Assembly (NCBI GenBank): GCA_902461985.1
Contig: CABQAB010000098.1
Coordinates: 1 to 7,587 of the forward strand
Origin: an uncultured Bacteroidales bacterium
GTDB taxonomy: Bacteria; Bacteroidota; Bacteroidia; Bacteroidales; UBA932
Direction: 5' to 3'
Length of the DNA: 7,587 nucleotides
The notes under the pieces are model-generated. The model was not told the origin of the DNA and did not search any database. It saw only the letters and a program-made list of their open reading frames with translations. Position numbers and translations under genes: made by a program. Below, piece after piece: positions 1 to 6,577 of this stretch. Position 1 is the stretch's first letter; the number at the start of each line of letters is the position of its first letter.

Positions 1-3
1 GGT

Positions 4-183
4 TTAGTTTTCCTTAAACCAATCGTTGTCTGCGTCGGAATCTGAATTCCAAGCCTCAACCTTGGCGGCACTTCCTACTTCGGGACTTGATGCGAATCCC
101 GAATCCGTGCCGAACTCAAAGATTTGACAATCCGGGGCCAGATAATTATTTCTTTTTCTCATATTCTTGAATTTTCGTTCCAT
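4..183 (-). CDS. Small hypothetical protein, 59 aa
   Basis: This complete small ORF was found by reading the minus strand. It runs from ATG at 183 to TAA at 6-4 and encodes a basic N-terminus (MERKFKNMRKRNN), then YLAPDCQIFEF, a Gly/Ser stretch and an acidic tail ending in DADNDWFKEN. There is no signal peptide or membrane segment. A second ATG at 162 would give a 52-aa protein starting MRKRNNYLAP. That form resembles the many short Bacteroidales proteins I recall with a Lys-rich start followed by Y-x-x-P and an acidic, Trp-containing end, so the start is uncertain. Neither ATG has a clear Shine-Dalgarno sequence, which is common in this phylum. The gene lies 79 bp downstream of the lipoprotein gene on the same strand, with a terminator-like hairpin between, so co-transcription would be by read-through. 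The function is unknown. Clean composition and the family-like pattern favour a real gene. Confidence 0.6.
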   Translation of the reverse strand: MERKFKNMRKRNNYLAPDCQIFEFGTDSGFASSPEVGSAAKVEAWNSDSDADNDWFKEN

Positions 184-202
184 TGCTCAGCCGGCTAAGA
201 AA

Positions 203-237
203 GGAAATGCTGCCGGTCTGTCTGCCGGCAGTATTCC
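203..237 (-). terminator. Terminator-like hairpin after the lipoprotein gene
   Basis: Read on the minus strand, GGAATACTGCCGG pairs with CCGGCAGCATTTCC around an 8-nt loop (CAGACAGA). The core has seven consecutive Watson-Crick pairs, then one G-U wobble, and the A/T-rich base has a single bulged A. A pyrimidine-rich stretch (TTTCTT) follows immediately. It starts 26 nt after the stop codon of the 621-aa lipoprotein and ends about 20 nt before the first ATG of the 59-aa gene. It may therefore end most lipoprotein transcripts, or act as an attenuating or processing hairpin between the two. The U-tract is imperfect, so efficiency is unclear. Confidence 0.55.
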
Positions 238-262
238 CTGATTATCCGATGTTCATCTGAAT

Positions 263-2128
263 TTACTCGACTTTGATGCTGTGAATTGCAAGCTTGTTCT
301 CATCACCGTTAGTTTCACCTTTGAACACGCCCAGAGCGACCAATACATTCTGTCCATTGTAAGAAGACAGGTCATATGTAAACTTGGCATATCCGTCTTC
401 GTCATCTGCAGCGCCTTGCTGATGGATGAGTTTCCAACAGCCGTCAGATGCCATTGATGCACCAGTAGTGTTTTCGACAACAGGAGCAATGTCGGCAACA
501 CGAGCACAATCCTCCGTTATGGCTGTGAGTTTCAAGTATGTAGGATTTTCTCCGCTGAAAGTGCGGCATTTCATGACCAGTTTATTATGTCCCTCGGATA
601 TTGCAAATTTGGCATAGAAATAAGACTGGGGAGCAGTGGTGCTCACTGTTGCATTGCCGCCATTGGTCTTGATTACGTAACCCTCGCCTGCAAACGGCTC
701 GGAATCCTTCTGTACAGGCATGCAGGACCACCATGCTGCGAAATGTCCGGCAGGTCTCCATGTTTTGTATGCTTCCCTGTACATCTCCGGGCCGTCAACA
801 TCCTGCTGTTTCGGTTCAGGAGAAATACCTGTGAAAGTATTGAATTCCGTTACAGGCATGGTGGAACGTACGATTTCCTGAGTCATTTTATAACCCGCAT
901 CCAGACCTTCAACGGCAGTACCCGGAAGATATGACCATTCGTCGGCCGTAGTGAACTCTCTTGGAGCAAAAGCAAGACGGCGCAGAACCACCTGTTTCCA
1001 ATAATCCCCGGTTTCAGCCCTGAAAATGCCTATGGCAATCGCAACTTTTTTACCGACATATTGAGACAGGTCGAAAGACTCGTCTGGATTCGTATAATTG
1101 CCGTCTCCGTATTCCCTGATGCCTCCGATAAGTACGGCTTCCGGTTCAGCAGCAGTCAGATCAATAACCTGAACGCCCCATTTGGCAGGAGATGCCGCAT
1201 CAGCTGCATGAGTACGCATCTTGATATTGAGAATCTTGTTATCATTCGTAATCTCCTTTATTCCGCACAGGTAGGAATCAAAGTTTTCCAGATCAGCAGG
1301 GTTCTTCCAGTCACCGTCAGCCTCCCGGTTGCGGATTTGCAAGGTAGTTCCCTCATTCTGTTCTTCCCACCAGCCATACCAGGAAGTGAATGTGCCCATA
1401 TAGTCGGATGACCAGTCAAAATGAGGATAGTCATCTCCATTCTTACCGCCTCTGTATTCATTGTAGTGCCATACATCGAATTTGAGTATATCCTCCAGCG
1501 TTGCTCCTCGCAGAATTTCTTTTCCTCCGATACGGACATCGCCAAGGTCTACGATATAGTCACCAGTGAACATATCTGCCGTAACTGTCTTGGTTACGTC
1601 AACACATCCTTCCTTCTGATACAGGAGTTCATAATTGTCAATAGTAAGCTCCTTGAATTCATAACATCCGTCATCTCCCGTAATCAGAGACTGCGCACCA
1701 TTGAGTTTTACTGTAACGCCTGCAAGTGGTTCGTTGTTGTTTTTCGCATCAAGACAGCGTCCTTTAATCACAGCACTGCCTATTTGCATAGATACATTAA
1801 TTGTTGCAACTCCATCTTTGAAGGAAGATTGATTGAGTGGTGCAGAAGCCGTTGCATAACCGTCCTTGACAAATGTCAGAGTAAGTTTCTGTACAGGTAC
1901 GTTCTCAAGAGTAAATGAACCGTCTGCCGCAGTCAGCGCAGAGAGTTCGGTTCCATTGACACTTACTGTGACATCCACTATCGGGGCATACAGATCGTCA
2001 GTAACGGTTCCGGTAACAGTTCCGTAAGTTATGTCTCCGGATTCAGGCTCCTTCTGACATGAAGAAGCAATCATCATTGCGGCAGACACAGCCGCAACGA
2101 CAGTGAGAAATAGTTTTAAGTGCTTCAT
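263..2128 (-). CDS. Surface lipoprotein with carboxypeptidase-regulatory-like domains and duplicated C-terminal module, 621 aa
   Basis: The start is placed at ATG 2128 because it begins directly with a lipoprotein signal peptide: MKHLK, a hydrophobic run, then ASSC with the lipidated Cys at 24. An in-frame ATG at 2206 would add 26 residues that destroy this N-terminus. After the Cys comes QKEPE, close to the Bacteroidetes lipoprotein export signal (QKDDE in Capnocytophaga), so display on the outer-membrane surface is likely. Residues about 35-115 and 118-200 are two carboxypeptidase-regulatory-like beta-sandwich domains with the usual G-x-V-x-D, A-D-G-x-F and Y/GY patterns. Residues about 217-390 and 405-621 are two copies of one module. 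The matching ends are DLSQYVGKKV...GIFRAET (353-373) and DLSSYNGQNV...GVFKGET (586-606), with identical internal spacing. They recall jelly-roll 'choice-of-anchor' or carbohydrate-binding domains. No catalytic motif is seen. Ligand binding (glycan, mucin or host protein) is inference only. It is divergent from the membrane-bound regulator and probably controlled by it. Confidence 0.85.
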   Translation of the reverse strand: MKHLKLFLTVVAAVSAAMMIASSCQKEPESGDITYGTVTGTVTDDLYAPIVDVTVSVNGTELSALTAADGSFTLENVPVQKLTLTFVKDGYATASAPLNQSSFKDGVATINVSMQIGSAVIKGRCLDAKNNNEPLAGVTVKLNGAQSLITGDDGCYEFKELTIDNYELLYQKEGCVDVTKTVTADMFTGDYIVDLGDVRIGGKEILRGATLEDILKFDVWHYNEYRGGKNGDDYPHFDWSSDYMGTFTSWYGWWEEQNEGTTLQIRNREADGDWKNPADLENFDSYLCGIKEITNDNKILNIKMRTHAADAASPAKWGVQVIDLTAAEPEAVLIGGIREYGDGNYTNPDESFDLSQYVGKKVAIAIGIFRAETGDYWKQVVLRRLAFAPREFTTADEWSYLPGTAVEGLDAGYKMTQEIVRSTMPVTEFNTFTGISPEPKQQDVDGPEMYREAYKTWRPAGHFAAWWSCMPVQKDSEPFAGEGYVIKTNGGNATVSTTAPQSYFYAKFAISEGHNKLVMKCRTFSGENPTYLKLTAITEDCARVADIAPVVENTTGASMASDGCWKLIHQQGAADDEDGYAKFTYDLSSYNGQNVLVALGVFKGETNGDENKLAIHSIKVE

Positions 2129-2189
2129 AATTGTATAGTTTAATAACAAAAAACATTGATAGGCAACGCCTGTCTCGTTCATTTGCCGA

Positions 2190-2237
2190 CAAAGTAAAAT
2201 ACGCAAGGTTAAATTATCGGTTAAATAAGAATTAAAA
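2190..2237 (-). promoter_or_regulatory. Promoter of the lipoprotein gene with direct-repeat operator
   Basis: On the minus strand, TTACTTTG (2197-2190) matches the Bacteroidetes -7 consensus TAnnTTTG at five of the six fixed positions, about 60 nt before the ATG. No TTTG is found at the -33 position. Instead, two perfect copies of ATTTAACC (2226-2219 and 2214-2207) are separated by 4 nt and end 9 nt before the -7 box. A degraded third copy (TTTTAATT, 2237-2230) lies 11 bp further upstream. Direct repeats of 7-8 bp with a 4-bp gap, overlapping the upstream promoter element and ending about 8 bp from the -10 box, are the known binding geometry of SARP-type activators. The divergent gene encodes such a regulator. 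The operator assignment is inference. Confidence 0.45.
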
Positions 2238-2247
2238 CAAAAAAAAA

Positions 2248-2278
2248 TTTCAATAATCCCTCAAAAAATCTAACTTTG
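2248..2278 (+). promoter_or_regulatory. Bacteroidetes-type promoter of the membrane regulator gene
   Basis: TAACTTTG at 2271-2278 is a perfect match to the sigma-ABfr -7 consensus TAnnTTTG. TTTC at 2248-2251 is one base from the -33 consensus TTTG, with a 19-bp spacer, which is the typical distance. The ATG of the regulator follows 19 bp after the -7 box, leaving only a very short leader, without a Shine-Dalgarno sequence but rich in A. Unlike the lipoprotein promoter, this one looks complete and probably gives constitutive expression of the regulator. Confidence 0.7.
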
Positions 2279-2297
2279 GCGAGACAAAAAAACTGTT

Positions 2298-4781
2298 ATG
2301 ACTACTCTGGACAAAAAAATATTTTCAATTCTTGCAATATGGGCGACAATTCATTTGCTGGCGTCGCACATAAATGAATCAAAGGCTCAGGGGCTCGGGT
2401 TCAACGGCATGTCGCACAGAATTGAAGAGAGGACATCTTACGACGTGCTGGCAGGAAAAAAGGTTAAATTCATTGACAGTCTTAGAGTAGATTTCGAAAT
2501 GCTGGTCATGCCGGGCAGACAATTCGGCTACATCCTCCGCATCAAAGACAAATGCAACTGGAATCTTTCATACGAAAGCAACGACAGCATCATAATGTTC
2601 AGGCTTAATGAAGAGGGACGGATAAGCCATATAAAGGCCGAGCTGCCCAGGACGGAACTGCAGAATCTTCATTGGTACGGAGTTTCATTAGTCTTCGACA
2701 TTAAAAACGAAATTCTTTCACTGAATATTGGCGATAATAAATTTGCTGCAAAGTCAGCTTTGCCACAGAAAATGACTCCGGAAATCATTTTCGGAAAAAG
2801 CGATTTTCTGATTGACGTTCCGGATTTTTCAATACGGAAATTAAGAATATGCGGAACAGGCGTGAGACTTTCATTCCCGCTCAACCAGGTTGAAGGGACT
2901 AAGGTGATGGATTCGGACAACTCCGTAAGCGGAACTGTCGACAATCCTCACTGGCTCATGAACCAGTCTTTCAAATGGAATCTCGAATGTAGGCTAAGTT
3001 CAGAAACCATAGCGGGAGCAGCGTGGAATCCAGTACGAAAAGAATTTTACTACTTCAACGAATACAGCATCCATGTCTACAGTCTGCTCAACAACAAACT
3101 GGACAAAATCGTATATTCAGAAAAATGTCCTGTGAAAATGAAACTGGGCAGCAGTTTCGTAACTCCTGACGGGAACCACCTGATTGCCTATGAACTGTAT
3201 GACGAACAGTCCGGTGCAGGGGACTGCTCAGTAGCCTCACTGAATCTGGATGACTGGAAATGGACACCCGAAGGGACTGACCGGCTTGACATGCCTATGA
3301 ATCATCATTCCGGATTTTTCCATCCCTACAGTAATGAATATACGGTTTTCGGAGGCTTCGGAGACATGCTGTATAACGGACGGTTCTTCAGCCTTGACAC
3401 AGGAAAATGCACATGGCAGGAACAAAACAGCACTGGAGACAAGATAGCCCCGAGATATTTCACGGCGACCGGAACGGATGACAGATTTGTCTATGTATTC
3501 GGAGGCATGGGCAACGAATGTGGAGAGCAAGTTGTAGGGCGCAGATATTTTTACGATTTATACCGGATTGACCCGCATAACTTCAAAAGCGAACTTCTAT
3601 GGGATTTGGTATGGGATGAGCCGAATCAAGTACCGGTCAGAAGTCTCGTCATAGACGATGGCTATTTCTATGCTTTGTGCTACCCGGAGTATTTGAGCAA
3701 TTCAAGGCTCAGACTCCACAAATTTTCTCTGAAAGACGGGACTCACGAGGTTCTTGCCGATACGATTCCGATTATATCAGACAAAATGAGGACAAATGCC
3801 AATCTTTTCTTGGACAAGGATTTATGCAAGTTTTTCGTTCCGGTTCTGGTATTTGAAGATGACATCAAATCAGAGTTGCGCCTATACTCCCTGTCATATC
3901 CGGCACTAAGTCAGGAGGAATTCGACAAATTGAAAAGGAAATCCACAAGTCCTGTCTATTTCATCCTTGGCGCAGTATTTTTTCTAATCATTTCAGCCTG
4001 CATACTATGGATTGCATTGAAGAGAAGAAAGAGAAGCCTGGAATTCAAGGAATTCACGGGCGGATGCAGACACAAGATGTTCGTCCAGACCATCAGGAAC
4101 AACTCCATATACTTGTTCGGAGAATTTACTGTCATCGACAGGAACGGGAACAACATATCGCACCGTTTCACCACCCAGCTGCAGATAATCCTGATTCTCA
4201 TGGTACAGAAAGGAGAGAAAGGCATTTCAAGCAGGCGGCTCAGTTCCCTGTTGTGGCCGGACAAGGAAGAGGAAAAGGTGAAGAATTCAAGAGGAGTGGC
4301 CATCAACAATCTGAGAAAAGCCCTTTCCGACTGCGACGGCATCCTGATAAGTTTCACCGAGGGTCATTATAAAATAACTTTCTCTGACAACGCATATTGC
4401 GATTACGTTTCGTACAACCGTGCTCTGCAGGAGCAGGACATGGAAACAATAATGAGAATAGGGTCGAAAGGGAAATATCTCTCCTCGATGAACGATCCGA
4501 TATTCGACACCTACAAAGAAGATGTGGAAAACAGACTGATTCCTTTAATCGAAGAGGAAATGGACCTCAGTTTCAGAAAATCAGACCTTATTTCCACCAT
4601 GGAAATGTCATCCATCCTCTTGAAACAGGACCCGTTGAACGAAAAGGCTATGGGCATGTACGTCAAAGGTCTGCGACACTTCAAGAAATATGAAGACGCT
4701 CTGATATGCTATGCAGATTTCTGCGCTGAATACAAAAAAGTCTACGGCTCAGACTACGGCCGGCAGTTCAACGACATCTAA
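2298..4781 (+). CDS. Membrane-bound one-component regulator: LamG-like and kelch-like sensor, TM helix, SARP-type DNA-binding and BTAD domains, 827 aa
   Basis: Residues 1-30 are a signal peptide (hydrophobic 8-23, probable cleavage after SKA). Residues about 60-195 look like a concanavalin A/LamG beta-sandwich (FEMLVMP, WYGVSLVFD, SLNIGDN, IRKLRI). Residues about 235-535 look like a beta-propeller with kelch hallmarks FGGFGD (351) and VFGGMGN (400), each followed by a blade strand and a D-x-G or Y-D-L-Y pattern. A single transmembrane helix spans 553-574 and is followed by the positive stop KRRKRS. The cytoplasmic part starts with an OmpR/SARP-type winged helix (about 603-696: YLFGEFTVIDRNG, LSSLLWPD, NNLRKAL, EGHYKITF). 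It ends with a bacterial transcriptional activator domain of helical repeats (about 705-827: KYLS, LLKQDPLNEKAM, EDALICYADF, YKKVYG). In SARPs this pair binds direct repeats and recruits RNA polymerase. Here it is tethered to the inner membrane with a periplasmic sensor, analogous in plan to ToxR/CadC or hybrid two-component systems. The likely target is the divergent lipoprotein gene. The signal is unknown; a glycan is plausible. Confidence 0.85.
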   Translation: MTTLDKKIFSILAIWATIHLLASHINESKAQGLGFNGMSHRIEERTSYDVLAGKKVKFIDSLRVDFEMLVMPGRQFGYILRIKDKCNWNLSYESNDSIIMFRLNEEGRISHIKAELPRTELQNLHWYGVSLVFDIKNEILSLNIGDNKFAAKSALPQKMTPEIIFGKSDFLIDVPDFSIRKLRICGTGVRLSFPLNQVEGTKVMDSDNSVSGTVDNPHWLMNQSFKWNLECRLSSETIAGAAWNPVRKEFYYFNEYSIHVYSLLNNKLDKIVYSEKCPVKMKLGSSFVTPDGNHLIAYELYDEQSGAGDCSVASLNLDDWKWTPEGTDRLDMPMNHHSGFFHPYSNEYTVFGGFGDMLYNGRFFSLDTGKCTWQEQNSTGDKIAPRYFTATGTDDRFVYVFGGMGNECGEQVVGRRYFYDLYRIDPHNFKSELLWDLVWDEPNQVPVRSLVIDDGYFYALCYPEYLSNSRLRLHKFSLKDGTHEVLADTIPIISDKMRTNANLFLDKDLCKFFVPVLVFEDDIKSELRLYSLSYPALSQEEFDKLKRKSTSPVYFILGAVFFLIISACILWIALKRRKRSLEFKEFTGGCRHKMFVQTIRNNSIYLFGEFTVIDRNGNNISHRFTTQLQIILILMVQKGEKGISSRRLSSLLWPDKEEEKVKNSRGVAINNLRKALSDCDGILISFTEGHYKITFSDNAYCDYVSYNRALQEQDMETIMRIGSKGKYLSSMNDPIFDTYKEDVENRLIPLIEEEMDLSFRKSDLISTMEMSSILLKQDPLNEKAMGMYVKGLRHFKKYEDALICYADFCAEYKKVYGSDYGRQFNDI

Positions 4782-4800
4782 TCCTGCAATGCGACAAAGT

Positions 4801-5127
4801 TTACTTCGCCGGAGTCAGACGTCCGGAATATGACGACGGGGCGCTGGCCGGACCGGTGTTGCGGGTCTTGTCCGGAACGGGTGACATTCTGAATCTGTAT
4901 TCACCGCCTTTGAGGAGCTGCCGGTGCGTAAAATAGTTCTTGGCGTACTTCTTACCGTTGACTGTCAGTCCGTTCACGTAACGGTTCACGTCAGAGTTGC
5001 CGGGAGCGTTCAGCACCAGTTTACGGCCGTCGGACAGCGTTATGGTCATTTTGCGGAACATAGGACTGCCTATGGCATATTCACCGTTTACCGGACATAC
5101 CGGATAGAGATCAAGGCTATTGTCCAT
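4801..5127 (-). pseudogene. C-terminal remnant of a GH92 alpha-mannosidase, 108 codons
   Basis: The reading frame encodes the last part of a glycoside hydrolase family 92 enzyme: LYPVCPVNGEYAIGSPMF, then VNGKKYAKNYFTH, LLKGGEYRFRMS and a P-x-x-x-R tail. These are the conserved C-terminal blocks of this family of Ca2+-dependent exo-acting alpha-mannosidases, usually about 700-770 aa and exported. More than 80% of the enzyme is missing. There is no signal peptide and the catalytic region is absent. Similarity starts almost at the ATG, and an in-frame TGA lies two codons upstream (5133-5131), so the upstream DNA does not continue the gene. The fragment sits 30 bp after the acyltransferase gene and ends 19 bp from the convergent regulator gene. 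It is best read as a deletion or rearrangement scar. The retained frame has no internal stop, so the event may be fairly recent, or the fragment is translated without known function. Confidence 0.75.
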
Positions 5128-5138
5128 AAGTCACTTAT
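5126..5138. repeat. 13-bp perfect palindrome at the GH92 truncation point
   Basis: ATAAGT-C-ACTTAT is a perfect inverted repeat with a single central base. It overlaps the apparent start codon of the GH92 remnant and contains the in-frame stop just upstream. It marks the boundary between recognisable GH92 sequence and the short spacer before the acyltransferase gene. It could be a recombination or insertion scar, or chance in a small gap. The loop is too short for an ordinary RNA terminator. Confidence 0.4.
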
Positions 5139-5157
5139 ACAGAAATCCCCGTGGAAC

Positions 5158-6366
5158 TCAAACCGCTTCCGGTTTTGCGCCCGGCTTCCGCAGAACTTTG
5201 TCGGTCAGCCACTTGCGCACTGGTACGTCGTAGGCTTTGTAGAATGCCCAGGCAGAGAGGACAGATATGACGACTACGCCTGTGTTAAGCATAATGTGCA
5301 TCCATACCGGTGCGTCGGGATGTCTGGCAACCCATTGCATCTGCATATACATAAATGGATAATGTGTTATGTACAAGGGGTATGACAGTTCGCCAAGGAA
5401 TGTGCAGAGTCTGGTGCTGAACATGTCTGTGGTACGGCTGCCGGCACCAAGAAGTACGACAAGCGGGAAAACCAGCAGAATTGAAACAGCCTGATATATG
5501 CCATCTCCCATGCCCGCACGGCCTTGAATCTGTGGCACGGAGAAGACAGCTATCAGAATCAGGGAACACCACCAGAAGCCTCCACGGACACGGAGAGGGC
5601 TGCCGCTTGGATTGCTTTCACTGCGGTGTGACGGCAGGATGCGCGAAATCAGCAGCCCGCAGAGGAACGGATACAGCAATCTTGTGAATCCTATGTAGAG
5701 CTGCTGCGGGTCAAGGCTCCAGCCTCCGATTACGCAATAGGGAGCCTTGCCTTCCGGAAAGAAGCCGAACACGTCGAAGCCGAGAGTCAGGTCAAGCGTC
5801 AGGAACGCGGCGGCTCCGCATAATACCGCAAGCGCGATTTTCGGAAGTCGGCGGAATATCAGGGCGTAGAGTATATTTCCTATATATTCGAAGGTCAGAG
5901 ACCAGTTGGGACCGTTGAATGAATTGAATTCACCCCATCCCCGTATGTCGAGTCCATGACCGCATGGAATCATCAGCAGCCCCATGACAAAACACAATGC
6001 GACTTTCCAGCCTTCGCTCGTTGCAATATTTGGGAAGCCTTCATATTCACCGAAGAAGAAAAGTGACGCCCCGATGACGGTTCCAAGAATCACCATAGGA
6101 TGAAGACGCACAAGACGCCTCTTGAAGAAGCCCCAGGTGGTCATCCTGTCCCATCTGTCATCGTAGGCGTAGCCGATTACGAAACCTGACAGCACAAAGA
6201 AGAAATCGACGGCAAGGTAGCCGTGGTTGATAATCTGGGTTCCGAAGCGGGGAATATATGTTTCAAAGCAATGGAAAAGGATGACAAGAAGCGCGGCCAC
6301 GCCCCTGAGTCCGTCGAGGATTTCATATCTTGGCTTGGATGCCAAAAATACATTTTCTTTCGCCAT
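5158..6366 (-). CDS. Acyltransferase 3 family membrane protein (OafA/NolL-like), 402 aa
   Basis: This integral inner-membrane protein of the acyltransferase-3 family transfers acetyl or other acyl groups from the cytoplasm to sugars of surface polysaccharides or other periplasmic acceptors. The family signatures are clear: LDGLRGVAALLVILFH at 17-32 with the essential His32, GYLAVDFFFVLSGFVIGY at 49-66, FFKRRLVRLHP at 80-90 (the R-x-x-R signature), NWSLTFE at 154-160, ELSYPLYITHYPF at 326-338, and a closing PVRKWL near 382-387. About ten hydrophobic helices fit the usual topology, and the length is normal. The start at 6366 places the signature about 17 residues in, as usual. No C-terminal SGNH domain is present, so it is the single-domain type. 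The substrate cannot be told: the only neighbour on the strand is a broken GH92 remnant, and no glycosyltransferases are in the window. O-antigen or capsule acetylation is plausible. Confidence 0.9.
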   Translation of the reverse strand: MAKENVFLASKPRYEILDGLRGVAALLVILFHCFETYIPRFGTQIINHGYLAVDFFFVLSGFVIGYAYDDRWDRMTTWGFFKRRLVRLHPMVILGTVIGASLFFFGEYEGFPNIATSEGWKVALCFVMGLLMIPCGHGLDIRGWGEFNSFNGPNWSLTFEYIGNILYALIFRRLPKIALAVLCGAAAFLTLDLTLGFDVFGFFPEGKAPYCVIGGWSLDPQQLYIGFTRLLYPFLCGLLISRILPSHRSESNPSGSPLRVRGGFWWCSLILIAVFSVPQIQGRAGMGDGIYQAVSILLVFPLVVLLGAGSRTTDMFSTRLCTFLGELSYPLYITHYPFMYMQMQWVARHPDAPVWMHIMLNTGVVVISVLSAWAFYKAYDVPVRKWLTDKVLRKPGAKPEAV

Positions 6367-6408
6367 ATAATCTGTTTTTACATTTGGGAGCCCTGAATCT
6401 CAGGTTCG

Positions 6409-6416
6409 CAAAGATA
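6409..6416 (-). promoter_or_regulatory. -7 box of the acyltransferase gene
   Basis: On the minus strand, TATCTTTG is a perfect match to the Bacteroidetes -7 consensus TAnnTTTG, 42 nt upstream of the ATG at 6366. No TTTG occurs 19-21 bp upstream. The would-be spacer is occupied by the first copy of a 15-bp repeat (6421-6435), which suggests a regulated promoter. Just inside the predicted transcript, CCTGA-GAT-TCAGG (6404-6392) can form a small hairpin. Confidence 0.5.
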
Positions 6417-6420
6417 GCAG

Positions 6421-6499
6421 TTTTCACATAATCCGTACTATTTCAAGGGATATTTTCACATAATCCGGCCAGTTTTGGGATGAATTTTCACATTTTCCC
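6421..6499. repeat. Three direct repeats of TTTTCACATAATCCG with exact 32-bp period
   Basis: TTTTCACATAATCCG occurs at 6421-6435 and again, identical, at 6453-6467. A third copy, TTTTCACATTTTCCC, occurs at 6485-6499 with three changes. The starts are exactly 32 bp apart both times, about three helical turns, so bound proteins would sit on the same DNA face. The 17-bp spacers are not conserved apart from a loose T-run and GGGAT. The array lies between divergent genes, next to the -7 box of the acyltransferase. It may be a multi-site operator. Alternatively it may be the leftover end of a mobile element with repeated transposase sites, as in IS21-family ends. Downstream, an imperfect repeat (GCAAAAGGTAGA at 6520-6531 and GCGAAAAGTAGA at 6533-6544) adds to the repetitive character. 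Confidence 0.7.
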
Positions 6500-6577
6500 A
6501 CTCCGGAAGCATGCCAACCGCAAAAGGTAGACGCGAAAAGTAGATGATCCGATGACTCAAATCAGAAAAATTTTGCC

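Noticed and set aside
1421..1918. 165-codon open frame on the plus strand inside the lipoprotein gene
   Set aside because: It is antisense to a well-supported lipoprotein. The translation shows no domain, signal or codon pattern of a real protein.
2129..2206. N-terminal extension of the lipoprotein to the ATG at 2206
   Set aside because: It would bury the lipoprotein signal peptide and place the start inside the -7/leader region. Translation from 2128 fits a secreted lipoprotein.
4007..4372. 121-codon open frame in the +2 frame of the regulator gene
   Set aside because: It overlaps the conserved winged-helix region in another frame. The translation is low-complexity and charged with no known motif.
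4809..4826. Small hairpin CCGGA/TCCGG as terminator of the regulator gene
   Set aside because: The stem is only 5 bp, there is no U-tract, and it lies within the GH92 coding remnant.
4924..5385. 153-codon open frame on the plus strand across the GH92 remnant and acyltransferase end
   Set aside because: It overlaps two recognisable minus-strand reading frames. The product is a shadow without family features.
6421..6516. CRISPR-like array
   Set aside because: Repeats are only 15 bp with 17-bp spacers and three copies. There are no cas genes and the repeat is too short for a CRISPR.
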